Origin: Streptomyces sp. NBC_00683
GTDB taxonomy: Bacteria; Actinomycetota; Actinomycetes; Streptomycetales; Streptomycetaceae
Assembly: GCF_036226745.1 (NCBI RefSeq)
Contig: NZ_CP109013.1
Span: 4,836,001 to 4,900,000 of the forward strand
Direction of reading: 5' to 3'
Length of the DNA: 64,000 nucleotides
Under the pieces are notes generated by a model. The model saw only the letters and a program-made list of their open reading frames with translations. It was not told the DNA's origin and searched no databases. This document shows, one piece after another, positions 36,725-47,653 of the stretch. The translations under genes and the position numbers were made by a program. How positions within the stretch are numbered: the first letter of the stretch is position 1; the number at the start of each line of letters is the position of its first letter.

Positions 36725-39700
36725 ATGAGTACTGGCGAAGTTCGCACGGGCGGACAGGCCGAGGAGAGGCGCGAGGAACTGGTGCGCGCCCGACTCGCCG
36801 GAGGCCGCAGCGGCCGGCGTGCCGCAGTGGTGCCGGTCGAGCGGGGCGGACCGCTGGCGCTCTCCCACGGTCAGCAGCAGATGTGGTTCCTGAGCAGGCT
36901 CGACCCGGACAGCTGGGAGTACAGCGTCCCGGTCGCCCTGCGGCTGCACGGGCCGCTCGACACCTCGGTGCTGCGCCGCAGCTTCGAGGAACTGGTGGCG
37001 CGGCACGAGATCCTGCGCACCCGGTACCGCCTCGAAGGTGCCGAGCCGGTCCAGCTGATCGACCCTCCCGCCCCGTTCGTCCTTCCGGTCGACGACCTCA
37101 CGGGCACGGCGGACATAGCCGAGCGGGAACAGCGCGCCCTCGCACTGGCCGAGGCCGAGCCCGGCCGCCCCTTCGACCTGGAGAACGGCTCGCCGCTGCG
37201 GGCCCGGCTCATCCGGATCACCGACGACCACCACCTGCTGGTCGTGGTCTTCCACCACGTCGCCTGCGACGAGTGGTCCGTCGGCCTGTTCATGTCCGAA
37301 CTCTCCGACGTGTACGGGGCGTTCGGCGAGGGCAAGCCGTCACCTCTGGCACCGATGGCCGTCCAGTACGCCGACTACGCGGCCTGGCAGCACACCCGCC
37401 TCGCCGGTGACGGCCTGACCAAGCAGCTCGACTACTGGCGCGGTCAGCTGGCCGGCAGCACCCCGCTCGAGGTGCCCACCGACCGGCGCCGCCCCGCCTC
37501 CCGCAGTTACGACGGCGACGCGGTGCCCATCGAGATCCCGGCCCCGCTGGCGGAGAAGCTCCGCACGCTCGGCTCCGCACACGGCGCCACCCCGTTCCAG
37601 ACCCTGCTCGCCGGCTACCAGGCGCTGCTCTCCCGGTACACCGGTCGCGGCGACATCGCGGTCGGCACCGTGGTGTCGGGCCGCAGCCGCCCCGAACTGG
37701 AACAGCTCATCGGCTACGGCATCAACACCCTTGTCCTGCGCGGACAGTGGCAGGGCGACCCGACGTTCCGTGAGCTGCTCGTCGGTGCCCGCGAGACCGT
37801 GCTGGACGCCTTCGACAACCAGGAGTTCCCGTTCGCGCGGATCGCGGACGAACTCGTGCCGGTGCGGGACATGTCCCGCACCCCCCTGTGCCAGGTGGCC
37901 TTCACCATGCACCGGGAGCGCACCCGCGACTTCCGGCTGCCCGGTGTCGAGACGGAGTCCCTGCACGCGACCTCGCGTGTCTCGCGCTTCGACCTCACCC
38001 TCCAGCTGAGCGAGTCCGCGGACGGCAGCGTCCGGGGCACGCTGGAGTACAGCACCGCCCTCTACGACCGGGCCACCGTCGAGCGCATGGCCCGGCACTT
38101 CGTGCGTCTGGTCGAGTCGGCCACGGCCGAACCGGACCTGCGCCTCTCCCGTCTCGACATGCTGGACGAGTCCGATCTGGCCGTCCTGCTGCCCGAGCCG
38201 GAGCACTTCGAAGCGCCCGACCGCTGTGTCCACGAGCTCGTCGAGGACCGGGCCGCGGCCACCCCCGACGCGATCGCCCTCGTCTTCGGCAACCAGCAGC
38301 TCAGCTACGCCGAACTCAACGCACGCGCCAACCGGCTCGCCCACCACCTGCGGGCCCACGGCGCCCGCCCCGGCGGACTCGTCGGCGTCAGCCTGGACCG
38401 GAACCTCGACCTGGTGCCGACCCTCCTCGCCGTGCTCAAGACGGGGGCCGGCTACCTGCCCCTGGACCCGGAGCACCCGGCCGAGCGCATCGGCTACACG
38501 CTCAAGGACGCGGGCGCCCGGATCGTCGTCACCTCCGGTGCGCACGCCGCGCACCTGGCCGGCGTCGTCGACGGCCTGCTCGTGGTGCTGGACGGCGAGG
38601 CGGAGACCGCAGCCCTGGCCGCGGCCCCGGACAGCAACCCCGAGTCCGGAGCGGTGCCCGAGGACCTGATCTACACCATCTACACGTCCGGCTCGACCGG
38701 CCGCCCCAAGGGCGTCGGCCTCAGCCACACGAACGTGGTGCGCCTGCTCACCGTGACCGAGGAGCACTTCGGTTTCGACGAGAACGACGTCTGGACGCTG
38801 TTCCACTCCTACGCCTTCGACATGTCGGTCTGGGAGATCTGGGGCGCCCTCGTCTACGGCGGCCGTCTCGTGGTCGTCCCGCCGGACGTCGCCCGCGCCC
38901 CCGAGGACTTCCTGCGTCTCCTCACCGAGCAGCAGGTCACGGTCCTCAACCAGACCCCGTCCGCCTTCCGCAGCCTGGTCTCCCTCGCCGCCGACGGACA
39001 CCGGCTGCTCGACGAACTCGCGCTGCGCGTCGTGTCGTTCGGTGGTGAACGGCTGGACATCCCGGGCCTCAAGCCCTGGGTCGCCCGCCGCAGCCTGGAA
39101 CAGACCGCGCTGGCCAACCTGTACGGCATCACCGAGACCTGCGTCCACACCACGTACCACCTGCTCACCGAGTCCGACCTGGAGTCCGACACCGGGAACG
39201 CGATCGGGGTACCGCTGCGCGACCTGCAGGTCCACCTCTTCGGCCCACACGGCGAGCAGGTTCCCGTAGGAGTGCCCGGCGAGATCCACGTCGGCGGCCC
39301 CGGCGTCGCCCGCATGTACCTCAACCGGCCGGCCCTGACCGCGGAACGCTTCGTACCCGACCCGTACGGCAAGCCCGGCTCCCGGCTCTACCGCAGCGGT
39401 GACCTGGCGAGCAGGCGGCCCGACGGCAGCCTCGACTACCTGGGCCGCATCGACCACCAGGTGAAGATCCGCGGTCACCGCATCGAACTGGGCGAGATCA
39501 AGGCCGCGCTGACCACCCACCCGCGCGTACGGGACGCCGTCGTCGTCGCCCGGGAGGACACCCCCGGCGATCGCAGGCTCGTGGCGTACGTCGTACCCAC
39601 CAGCGATGCCGTGGCCGCACCCAGCGAGCTGCGGACCCTGCTGGCCGGGTCACTCCCCGACTACATGATTCCGACGGCCTTCCTCGTCGTCGGGAAGATC

Positions 39701-42700
39701 CCGCTGACCGTCAACGGCAAGCTGGACCAGGCCGCACTGCCCGCCCCCGACCGCAGCGCACTCGGTGTCGAGGCCGCCCACGTCGCGCCGCGCACCGCGG
39801 CCGAGGAGGAGATGGTCTCGGTCTGGCGCGAGGTGCTCGGGGTCGAACAGGTCGGCGTCGAGGACAACTTCTTCGACCTGGGCGGCGACTCGCTGCGCGC
39901 CGTCGCACTCGTCGGCGCACTGCGCGACGGCGAGTACGACGTGACGGTCCGCGATGTGTTCGAGCACCGCACCCCGGCCGAACTCGTCGCGTTCATCACC
40001 GGACGCCCCGCCCCGGCCAAGGCCGAACCGGCCGTCGAGCCCTTCGCCCTCCTGGCGCAGGAGGACCTCGACCGGCTGCCGGCCGGCCTCGTCGACGCCT
40101 ACCCGCTGGCGCAGGTGCAGCTCGGCATGGTCGTCGAGATGCTCGCCGACGACGGCCGCAACCACTACCACAACTCGACCTGCTTCCGGATCCTCGACGA
40201 CCAGCTCTTCGACCGCGAGCTGCTCCAGCAGGCCGTGGACACGGTGCTGGCCCGGCACGAGATCCTGCGCTCCTCGTTCGCGATCGAGGGCTACTCCGTA
40301 CCGCTGCAGCTCGTCCACGCCCCGTCCGACGTCACCTCGCCGGTCGACGCACGTGACCTGCGGGGGCTCGACGGCGCCGCCGTCGAAGCGTCGCTGCGCG
40401 CCTTCATGGCCGAGGAGCGCACCCAGCTCTTCGACCTGACCCGGGCCCCGCTCATCCGCTTCACCGGACACGCCTGCGACGACGGCTCCTGGTGGCTGAC
40501 CCTGACCGAGTGCCACGCGGTACTGGAGGGCTGGAGCCACCACTCCCTGCTGATGGAACTGGCCACGACCTACCGCGCGCTGCGCGACGGGACGCCGGTC
40601 GAGGAACCCGCACCCGCCGCCGTGCGGTACGCGGACTTCATCGCCGCCGAGCTGGTCTCCCTCGCCGGGGACGACGACCGCGACTACTGGCGGACGGTCC
40701 TCGAGAACAACGCCTCCTTCGAACTCCCCGCAGGCTGGGGCGACGACCCGGAGGAGACACCGCGCGGACTGCACCGCGCCTGGGTGCCGTACCACGACCT
40801 GGACGCCGGACTGCGGACCCTGGCCAGCAAGGCGAAGGTACCGATCAAGAGCGTCCTGCACGCGGCGCACCTCAAGGTGATGAGCCAGCTCACGCCGGAG
40901 GAGTCCTTCTTCACCGCCCTCGTGACCAACGCCAGGCCGGAGGCCGTGGGCGCCGAGCGGGTGTACGGGGTCTACCTGAACCCGCTGCCCTTCGCCTTCA
41001 CCCGTGGCGCCGGAACCTGGCGGGATCTGGTGCGCCAGGTCTTCGACCAGGAGATCGAGGTGTGGCCGCACCGCCGGTACCCGCTGGGCGTGATGCAGCG
41101 CGAGCTCAGCACGAGCGACCGGCTCGTCAACGTCCGCTTCAGCTACCAGAACTTCCGGCAGGTCGACCAGGACCTCGTCGACTACCCGGCCACGCTCGAC
41201 GACAGCCCCACCGAGTTCCCGCTGGGTGTCTCCACCCGCGCCGGATTCATGGTGATCACCGCGAACCGGCACCTCATCGGCAGGGAGGGCACGGACCGCC
41301 TCGCGGCGATGTACCGGTCGGTGCTGGAGTCGATGGCCGCGGATGTGGAGGGTGACGCCCGTCAGGTGTTCCTGCCGGGTGGTGAGCGCGAGCAGGTGCT
41401 GACCGGGTGGAACGACTCGGCGGTGGTGGTGCCGGAGGTGTCGGTGCCGGAGCTGGTGGCGCGTCGGGTGGTCGAGTCGCCGGGTGCGGTGGCTGTGGAG
41501 GCCGGTGACCGGTCGTTGTCGTTCGCGGAGTTGGATGTGCGGGCGAATCGGTTGGCGCATCGTCTGCGTGCGGCTGGTGTGGGTCCGGAGTCGACGGTTG
41601 CGGTGTTGCTGGATCGTTCGGTCGATCTGGTGGTGTCGTTGTTGGCGGTGTGGCGTGCGGGTGGTGGGTTCGTTCCGATGGACCCGGTCCTGCCGGCGGG
41701 CCGGATCGCGGGCATGGTGGCCGACGCGCGGGTGACCGTTGCTGTGACGTCGGGTGCGTACGCGGACCGGTTCGATGTGGCCGTGGTGCGGGTCGACGAG
41801 GACGGTGAGTCGTCGTTCCCGGAGTCGGCTCCGGATGTGGTTGTCGACCTGGATTCGGTGGCGTACACGGTGTTCACGTCGGGTTCGACGGGGCGGCCGA
41901 AGGGTGTGCAGGTTTCGCATCGCGGTCTGGTGAATCATGTGGACTGGGCGGTGCGGGAGTTGGTGGCGTCGGGTTCGGGTGGTGCGCCGGTGTTCTCGTC
42001 GGTGGCGTTCGACTTGGTGGTGCCGAATGTGTGGGCTCCTCTGGCTGCGGGTCAGCGTGCGTGGTTGTGGGATGGTGAGCTGACGGAGCTGGGCGACAGC
42101 TTGGCGGCGGCGGGTCCGTTCTCCTTCATGAAGCTCACCCCCGGCCATCTGGAGGTGCTGTCGGGCCAGTTGTCGGACGAGCAGATCCAGGGTTTGACGT
42201 CTCGTGTGGTGGTTGCGGGTGAGGCGCTGCCGGGGGGTCTGGTGGAGCGCTGGCGGGTGCTGCTGGGCGAGGGCCGTGTACTGAACGAGTACGGCCCGAC
42301 CGAAGCGACCGTCGGGACCTGCGTCTTCCCGCTCGTCGAGGCGTTCGAGGGTGTGGTGCCGATCGGGCGTCCGCTGCCGAACATGACCATGCGGGTGTTG
42401 GACGCGGGTCTGCAGCCGGTCCCCGTGGGGGCGGTGGGTGAACTGTTTGTCGGCGGGACCGGTGTGGCACGCGGCTACGCATACCGTCCCGGTGCGACGG
42501 CAGAGCGGTTCGTGCCCGACCCCTTCGGGCCGGCGGGTGCGCGTCTTTACCGCACCGGTGACCTGGTGCGGTGGCGCAGTGATGGTGCGGTCGAGTTCCT
42601 GGGCCGTATCGATGACCAGGTGAAGGTGCGCGGGTATCGCATTGAGCTCGGTGAGATCCGGGCTGCGTTGGTCGCTCATCCGCAGGTCACCGACGCCACC

Positions 42701-45700
42701 GTGGTGGTGTCGGAGGACCAGCGCCTCATCGCCTACGTCGTCGGCAGCACCGATGACCTGTCGGCCTGGCTGGCCGGCTCGCTGCCGGAGTACATGGTCC
42801 CCTCGGTGTTCGTCGGGCTCGACGCCCTTCCGCTGACGGCCAACGGCAAGATCGACCGGCGTGCCCTCCCCGACCCCGAGGGATCGGCCGAGGACACCTA
42901 TGTGGCCCCCCGCACCCCCACCGAGGAACGCATCGCCGCAGTGTGGAGTGGCGTCCTCGGGCTGGAGAGGGTCGGGGTCGAGGACAACTTCTTCGATCTG
43001 GGCGGTCACTCGATCAAGGCCATCGCCCTGGTCGGTGCCCTGCGCGCCGAGGGCTTCGAAGCCGGGGTGCGGGACGTCTTCCAGCACCGTACGGTCGCCG
43101 GACTCGCCACCGCGCTCACCGGAACGGAACCTGTCACCGAGTCCGCCGTCGTCGCACCGTTCGCGCTGATCGGGGACGAGGACAGGGCGAAGCTGCCCGA
43201 GGGCCTCGTGGACGCCTTCCCGCTGGCGCAGGTACAACTCGGCATGCTGGTCGAGATGCTCGCCGACGATGGCCTGAACAAGTACCACAACACGACCGCG
43301 TTCCGGATCAAGGACGGTCGCCCGTTCGATGTCGAGGCCCTGCGCCGTTCCGGGCAGGCCGTGGTGGAACGCCACGAGATGCTCCGCGCGTCCTTCGACC
43401 TCGAAGGCTTCGCCGTTCCGCTCCAGCTCATCCACGCGAGCACCGTCATCCCGGTGACCGTGCAGGATCTGCGAGGACTCGACGCCGAGCAGCAGGCAGC
43501 CGCACGCCGGGCGCACATCACCGCCGAGCGGGCCGAGACGTTCGACCTGTCCCGTGCCCCGCTGCTCCGCATCTCCGCACTCGTCGAGTCCGACGAGGCG
43601 TGGTGGCTGTCGGTCAGTGTCTGCCACCCGATCACGGAGGGCTGGAGCCACCGCACCCTGCTCAGCGACATCGTCGAGGGCTACCTGCGGGTGCGCGGCG
43701 GCGAGACCCTGCCCGAGGTTGCGGTCCCCGCCGTGCGGTACGCGGACTTCGTGGCCGCCGAGCTGGCGTCGCTGGCCTCGGACGAGGACAGGAACTACTG
43801 GCGGGACGTACTCGGCTCGCACGCCAAGTTCGAGCTGCCCTCCGGGTGGGGCGACCCCGAGCCGGGACACCGTGCGAACACCGTGCACGTACCGCTCAGC
43901 GACCTCACCCCGGCGCTCCGAGCTGCCGCGAGCGGCACCGGAACGTCACTCAAGGCTGTGCTGCACGCGGCGCACCTGAAGGTGATGAGCCAGCTGACCG
44001 CCGAGGACTCCTTCTGCACCGGCCTGGTCTCCAGCGGCCGGCCCGAGGTCGTGGGCGCCGAGCGGGTCTACGGCATGTACCTCAACACCGTGCCGTTCGC
44101 CTACGAACGCGGCGCACGGACCTGGCGGGAGCTGATCCGCCAGGTCTTCGACCAGGAAGGCACGCTCTGGCCGCACCGGCGCTTCCCGATGCCGGTGATG
44201 CAGCGCGAGCTGAGTGACGGCACGCGACTCCTCGACGTGCGCTTCAGCTATCTCGACCTGGCGGACGCCCAGGCGGAGACGGACGTCGTCGACACCGACT
44301 CCGGGGACGGTGAGGGTGCCACGGAGTTCGGTCTCGCCGTCGCGGCCCGAGGCAGCGGCCTGCTCCTCACGGTCAACCCCCAGGTGCTCGGCGCCGCAGG
44401 CGCACAGCGGATCGCGGCGATGTACCGGTCGGTGCTGGAGTCGATGGCCGCGGATGTGGAGGGTGACGCCCGTCAGGTGTTCCTGCCGGGTGGGGAGCGC
44501 GAGCAGGTGCTGACCGGGTGGAACGACTCGGCGGCGGCGGTACCGGAGATCTCGGTGCCCGAACTGGTGGGCCTCTGGGTTGCCGCGGAACCGGGTGCGG
44601 TGGCTGTGGAGGCCGGTGGGCAGTCGTTGTCGTTCGCGGAGTTGGATGTGCGGGCGAATCGGTTGGCGCATCGTCTGCGTGCGGCTGGTGTGGGTCCGGA
44701 GTCGACGGTTGCGGTGTTGCTGGATCGTTCGGTCGATCTGGTGGTGTCGTTGCTCGCGGTGTGGCGTGCGGGTGGTGGGTTCGTTCCGATGGACCCGGTG
44801 CTGCCGGAGGGTCGTATCGCGGGGATGGTCGAGGACGCCAGGGTGGGTGTGGCGTTGACGTCGGCCCGGTATGTGGATCGTTTCCCGGGTGTGGAGACGG
44901 TGCTGGCCGAGGGTGATGTGTCGTCGTTCCCGGATTCGGTGCCTTCGGGTGTGCTGGATCTGGATTCGGTGGCGTACACGGTGTTCACGTCGGGTTCGAC
45001 GGGGCGGCCGAAGGGTGTGCAGGTTTCGCATCGCGGTCTGGTGAATCATGTGGACTGGGCGGTGCGGGAGTTGGTGGCGTCGGGTTCGGGTGGTGCGCCG
45101 GTGTTCTCGTCGGTGGCGTTCGACTTGGTGGTGCCGAATGTGTGGGCTCCGCTGGCTGCGGGTCAGCGTGCGTGGTTGTGGGATGGTGAGCTGACGGAGC
45201 TGGGCGACAGCTTGGCGGCGGCGGGTCCGTTCTCCTTCATGAAGCTGACCCCCGGCCATCTGGAAGTGCTGTCGGGCCAGTTGTCGGACGAGCAGATCCA
45301 GGGTCTGACGTCTCGTGTGGTGGTTGCGGGTGAGGCGTTGCCCGGTGGTTTGGTGGAGCGCTGGCGGGTGCTGCTGGGTGAGGGCCGTGTACTGAACGAG
45401 TACGGCCCGACCGAGGCGACCGTGGGGACGTGTGTGTTCCCGCTGGTTGAGGCGTTCGAGGGTGTGGTGCCGATCGGGCGTCCGCTGCCGAACATGACCA
45501 TGCGCGTCCTGGACGCGGGTCTGCAGCCGGTTCCCGTGGGTGCGGTGGGTGAACTGTTCGTCGGCGGTACGGGTGTGGCACGCGGCTACGCCTTCCGTCC
45601 CGGTGCGACGGCAGAGCGGTTCGTGCCCGACCCCTTCGGGCCGGCCGGTGCACGTCTCTACCGCACCGGTGACCTGGTCCGCTGGCGCAGTGATGGTGCG

Positions 45701-47653
45701 GTCGAGTTCCTGGGCCGTATCGATGACCAGGTGAAGGTGCGCGGGTATCGCATTGAGCTCGGTGAGATCCGTGCCGCGTTGGTCGCTCATCCGCAGGTCA
45801 CCGACGCCACCGTGGTGGTGTCCGAGGACCAGCGCCTCATCGCCTACGTCGTCGGCAGCACCGATGACCTGGCGGAGGCGCTCAGGGCTTCGCTGCCGGA
45901 GTACATGGTCCCGTCCGTCTTCGTCGGACTCGACGCGCTCCCGCTGACCGCCAACGGCAAGATCGACCGACGCGCCCTCCCCGACCCCGAAGGGTCTGCC
46001 GAGGACACCTACCTCGCCCCCCGTAACCCCACCGAAGAACGCATCGCCGCTGTCTGGCGCCGTGTTCTGGGGCTGGAGAGGGTCGGGGTCGAGGACAACT
46101 TCTTCGATCTGGGCGGTCACTCGATCAAGGCCATCGCCCTGGTCGGTGCCCTGCGCGCCGAGGGCTTCGAAGCCGGGGTGCGGGACGTCTTCCAGCACCG
46201 TACGGTCGCCGGACTCGCCACCGCGCTCGCCGGGACGGAGCCCGGCCAGGAGGACGTGGCGGTCGCACCGTTCGCCCAGGTGTCGGACGAGATCCGCGCG
46301 ACGCTCCCGGCCGGCCTGGTCGACGCGTACCCGATCTCCAAGGTGCAGCTCGGCATGCTGGTCGAGATGCTCGCCGACGACGGGCTGAACAAGTACCACA
46401 ACACGTCCACGTTCCGGATCAAGGACGGACGGCCGTTCGACGCCGACGCCCTGCGCCGCGCCGGGCAGACGATCGTGGAACGCCACGAGATGCTGCGTAC
46501 GTCGTTCTCCCTGGAGGAGTTCGACATCCCCCTCCAGCTGGTCCGTGCGAACGCCGTCATCCCGGTGACCGTGCAGGATCTGCGGGGTCTGGACGCCGAG
46601 CAGTTCGCCGAGGCCCGCCGGGCACACATCGCGGCAGAACGTGCCGAGCTGTTCGAGCTCGGGCGGCCTCCGCTGCTCCGTATCGCCGCGCTCGTCGAGT
46701 CGGACGAGGCCTGGCACCTGGGCTTCACCCACTGCCACGCCATCACCGAGGGGTGGAGCCAGCAGTCGCTGCTGATGGAGGTGCTCGACGTCTACCACGC
46801 GTACGCGGCGGGTGAGGAGCCGGAACAGCCGGAGCCGACGGCCGTGCGCTACGCCGACTTCATCGCCGCGGAACAGGAGTCCTTGAAGTCGGAGGAGGAC
46901 CGGAACTACTGGCAGGGGATCGTCGACCGGCACTCCATGTGCGTCCTTCCCGCGGATTGGGGCGACGGCAACGGCGCCCCGCGGGAGGACTTCAAGCTGT
47001 CGGTGGAGTTCCGCGACATCGAGCCCGCCCTGCGCGCACTGGCCACGTCCAGCGGCACGTCGTTCAAGGCGGTCCTGCTGGCCACGCACCTGAAGGTGCT
47101 CAGCACGGTGACCAACGAGCCGGCCTTCCACACGGGAGTGCTGTACAGCGCACGCCCGGAGGTTCCCGGGGCGGAGCGGGTCTACGGCATGTACCTCAAC
47201 ACGCTGCCGTTCGCCCATGACCGCACGGCTAGGACCTGGAGCGAACTGGTCCGGCAGGTCTTCGACCGCGAGGCCGAGGTGTACAACCACCGACGCCATC
47301 CGCTTCCCGCGGTGCAGCGCCTGGCCGGCGGGCGAAGGCTGTTCGACATCATGTACCGCTACCAGGACTTCCATCAGGTGGACACCGGGACGGTCGATGT
47401 ACAGGGCGGGGCGGGTGACAGCTCCAACGAGTTCACCCTGTCGATCGCCAACGTGCCGGGGCGGCTGGTCCTGCGGGCTGTCAGCACCGGTCTGAACCGG
47501 GCGAACGCGGAGAGACTCGCCGGCATGTACCGCGCGGTGCTGGAGGCCATGGCGGCCGACCCCGACGGAGACGCGGACGCGGCGCTCCTGTCCACGGCTG
47601 AGCTGACCCAGGTGCTCGAGGACTGGAACGACACCGAGGTGGAGTGGGGATGA
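36725..47653 (+). CDS. NRPS2: C1-A3-PCP3-C2-A4-PCP4-C3-A5-PCP5-C4
   Basis: A 3642-residue synthetase with three complete modules and a terminal C domain that must serve A6 of NRPS3. C1 has HHVACDE (177-183; final Gly replaced by Glu). A3 (about 499-1005) reads D-M-W-N-S-G-L-V-H, close to the Thr code DFWNIGMVH. PCP3 has S1056, PCP4 S2096 and PCP5 S3133. A4 (about 1569-2052) and A5 (about 2606-3089) both read D-L-P-K-V-A-E-V-G, as A2. C2, C3 and C4 lack the standard HHxxxDG and instead have ECHAVLEG (H1264), VCHPITEG (H2301) and HCHAITEG (H3338). No E domain is evident. I choose the ATG at 36725 (GGGAGG about 10 bp upstream); a GTG at 36686 would add 13 residues. Overlaps NRPS3 by 4 bp. Confidence 0.95.
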   Translation: MSTGEVRTGGQAEERREELVRARLAGGRSGRRAAVVPVERGGPLALSHGQQQMWFLSRLDPDSWEYSVPVALRLHGPLDTSVLRRSFEELVARHEILRTRYRLEGAEPVQLIDPPAPFVLPVDDLTGTADIAEREQRALALAEAEPGRPFDLENGSPLRARLIRITDDHHLLVVVFHHVACDEWSVGLFMSELSDVYGAFGEGKPSPLAPMAVQYADYAAWQHTRLAGDGLTKQLDYWRGQLAGSTPLEVPTDRRRPASRSYDGDAVPIEIPAPLAEKLRTLGSAHGATPFQTLLAGYQALLSRYTGRGDIAVGTVVSGRSRPELEQLIGYGINTLVLRGQWQGDPTFRELLVGARETVLDAFDNQEFPFARIADELVPVRDMSRTPLCQVAFTMHRERTRDFRLPGVETESLHATSRVSRFDLTLQLSESADGSVRGTLEYSTALYDRATVERMARHFVRLVESATAEPDLRLSRLDMLDESDLAVLLPEPEHFEAPDRCVHELVEDRAAATPDAIALVFGNQQLSYAELNARANRLAHHLRAHGARPGGLVGVSLDRNLDLVPTLLAVLKTGAGYLPLDPEHPAERIGYTLKDAGARIVVTSGAHAAHLAGVVDGLLVVLDGEAETAALAAAPDSNPESGAVPEDLIYTIYTSGSTGRPKGVGLSHTNVVRLLTVTEEHFGFDENDVWTLFHSYAFDMSVWEIWGALVYGGRLVVVPPDVARAPEDFLRLLTEQQVTVLNQTPSAFRSLVSLAADGHRLLDELALRVVSFGGERLDIPGLKPWVARRSLEQTALANLYGITETCVHTTYHLLTESDLESDTGNAIGVPLRDLQVHLFGPHGEQVPVGVPGEIHVGGPGVARMYLNRPALTAERFVPDPYGKPGSRLYRSGDLASRRPDGSLDYLGRIDHQVKIRGHRIELGEIKAALTTHPRVRDAVVVAREDTPGDRRLVAYVVPTSDAVAAPSELRTLLAGSLPDYMIPTAFLVVGKIPLTVNGKLDQAALPAPDRSALGVEAAHVAPRTAAEEEMVSVWREVLGVEQVGVEDNFFDLGGDSLRAVALVGALRDGEYDVTVRDVFEHRTPAELVAFITGRPAPAKAEPAVEPFALLAQEDLDRLPAGLVDAYPLAQVQLGMVVEMLADDGRNHYHNSTCFRILDDQLFDRELLQQAVDTVLARHEILRSSFAIEGYSVPLQLVHAPSDVTSPVDARDLRGLDGAAVEASLRAFMAEERTQLFDLTRAPLIRFTGHACDDGSWWLTLTECHAVLEGWSHHSLLMELATTYRALRDGTPVEEPAPAAVRYADFIAAELVSLAGDDDRDYWRTVLENNASFELPAGWGDDPEETPRGLHRAWVPYHDLDAGLRTLASKAKVPIKSVLHAAHLKVMSQLTPEESFFTALVTNARPEAVGAERVYGVYLNPLPFAFTRGAGTWRDLVRQVFDQEIEVWPHRRYPLGVMQRELSTSDRLVNVRFSYQNFRQVDQDLVDYPATLDDSPTEFPLGVSTRAGFMVITANRHLIGREGTDRLAAMYRSVLESMAADVEGDARQVFLPGGEREQVLTGWNDSAVVVPEVSVPELVARRVVESPGAVAVEAGDRSLSFAELDVRANRLAHRLRAAGVGPESTVAVLLDRSVDLVVSLLAVWRAGGGFVPMDPVLPAGRIAGMVADARVTVAVTSGAYADRFDVAVVRVDEDGESSFPESAPDVVVDLDSVAYTVFTSGSTGRPKGVQVSHRGLVNHVDWAVRELVASGSGGAPVFSSVAFDLVVPNVWAPLAAGQRAWLWDGELTELGDSLAAAGPFSFMKLTPGHLEVLSGQLSDEQIQGLTSRVVVAGEALPGGLVERWRVLLGEGRVLNEYGPTEATVGTCVFPLVEAFEGVVPIGRPLPNMTMRVLDAGLQPVPVGAVGELFVGGTGVARGYAYRPGATAERFVPDPFGPAGARLYRTGDLVRWRSDGAVEFLGRIDDQVKVRGYRIELGEIRAALVAHPQVTDATVVVSEDQRLIAYVVGSTDDLSAWLAGSLPEYMVPSVFVGLDALPLTANGKIDRRALPDPEGSAEDTYVAPRTPTEERIAAVWSGVLGLERVGVEDNFFDLGGHSIKAIALVGALRAEGFEAGVRDVFQHRTVAGLATALTGTEPVTESAVVAPFALIGDEDRAKLPEGLVDAFPLAQVQLGMLVEMLADDGLNKYHNTTAFRIKDGRPFDVEALRRSGQAVVERHEMLRASFDLEGFAVPLQLIHASTVIPVTVQDLRGLDAEQQAAARRAHITAERAETFDLSRAPLLRISALVESDEAWWLSVSVCHPITEGWSHRTLLSDIVEGYLRVRGGETLPEVAVPAVRYADFVAAELASLASDEDRNYWRDVLGSHAKFELPSGWGDPEPGHRANTVHVPLSDLTPALRAAASGTGTSLKAVLHAAHLKVMSQLTAEDSFCTGLVSSGRPEVVGAERVYGMYLNTVPFAYERGARTWRELIRQVFDQEGTLWPHRRFPMPVMQRELSDGTRLLDVRFSYLDLADAQAETDVVDTDSGDGEGATEFGLAVAARGSGLLLTVNPQVLGAAGAQRIAAMYRSVLESMAADVEGDARQVFLPGGEREQVLTGWNDSAAAVPEISVPELVGLWVAAEPGAVAVEAGGQSLSFAELDVRANRLAHRLRAAGVGPESTVAVLLDRSVDLVVSLLAVWRAGGGFVPMDPVLPEGRIAGMVEDARVGVALTSARYVDRFPGVETVLAEGDVSSFPDSVPSGVLDLDSVAYTVFTSGSTGRPKGVQVSHRGLVNHVDWAVRELVASGSGGAPVFSSVAFDLVVPNVWAPLAAGQRAWLWDGELTELGDSLAAAGPFSFMKLTPGHLEVLSGQLSDEQIQGLTSRVVVAGEALPGGLVERWRVLLGEGRVLNEYGPTEATVGTCVFPLVEAFEGVVPIGRPLPNMTMRVLDAGLQPVPVGAVGELFVGGTGVARGYAFRPGATAERFVPDPFGPAGARLYRTGDLVRWRSDGAVEFLGRIDDQVKVRGYRIELGEIRAALVAHPQVTDATVVVSEDQRLIAYVVGSTDDLAEALRASLPEYMVPSVFVGLDALPLTANGKIDRRALPDPEGSAEDTYLAPRNPTEERIAAVWRRVLGLERVGVEDNFFDLGGHSIKAIALVGALRAEGFEAGVRDVFQHRTVAGLATALAGTEPGQEDVAVAPFAQVSDEIRATLPAGLVDAYPISKVQLGMLVEMLADDGLNKYHNTSTFRIKDGRPFDADALRRAGQTIVERHEMLRTSFSLEEFDIPLQLVRANAVIPVTVQDLRGLDAEQFAEARRAHIAAERAELFELGRPPLLRIAALVESDEAWHLGFTHCHAITEGWSQQSLLMEVLDVYHAYAAGEEPEQPEPTAVRYADFIAAEQESLKSEEDRNYWQGIVDRHSMCVLPADWGDGNGAPREDFKLSVEFRDIEPALRALATSSGTSFKAVLLATHLKVLSTVTNEPAFHTGVLYSARPEVPGAERVYGMYLNTLPFAHDRTARTWSELVRQVFDREAEVYNHRRHPLPAVQRLAGGRRLFDIMYRYQDFHQVDTGTVDVQGGAGDSSNEFTLSIANVPGRLVLRAVSTGLNRANAERLAGMYRAVLEAMAADPDGDADAALLSTAELTQVLEDWNDTEVEWG
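41301..43117 (+). repeat. Duplicated module DNA, copy 2 (end of C2-A4-PCP4)
   Basis: About 1.8 kb paired with 44412-46228; the A-domain part is also paired with 28887-30358. Long stretches are identical, including the last 100 bp or so of C2/C3 and the PCP region. An internal segment at about 41715-41860 differs from the other two copies, a mosaic pattern that suggests recombination or gene conversion rather than a single clean duplication. Confidence 0.9.
44412..46228 (+). repeat. Duplicated module DNA, copy 3 (end of C3-A5-PCP5)
   Basis: Partner of 41301-43117. The segment 44810-44960 matches copy 1 (NRPS1) better than copy 2, while the C-domain end and PCP match copy 2. Identity breaks near the end of the PCP domain, so the duplicated unit is roughly A-PCP with short C flanks. 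Confidence 0.9.

Noticed and set aside
41301..46228. Epimerisation domains hidden in the unusual C domains of NRPS2
   Set aside because: Each of these domains sits where a C domain is needed and no extra C-like unit remains for an E domain. The motif is CHxxxEG and not the E-type HHxxxDG with E-specific later motifs. D-residue formation by dual function cannot be judged by eye.
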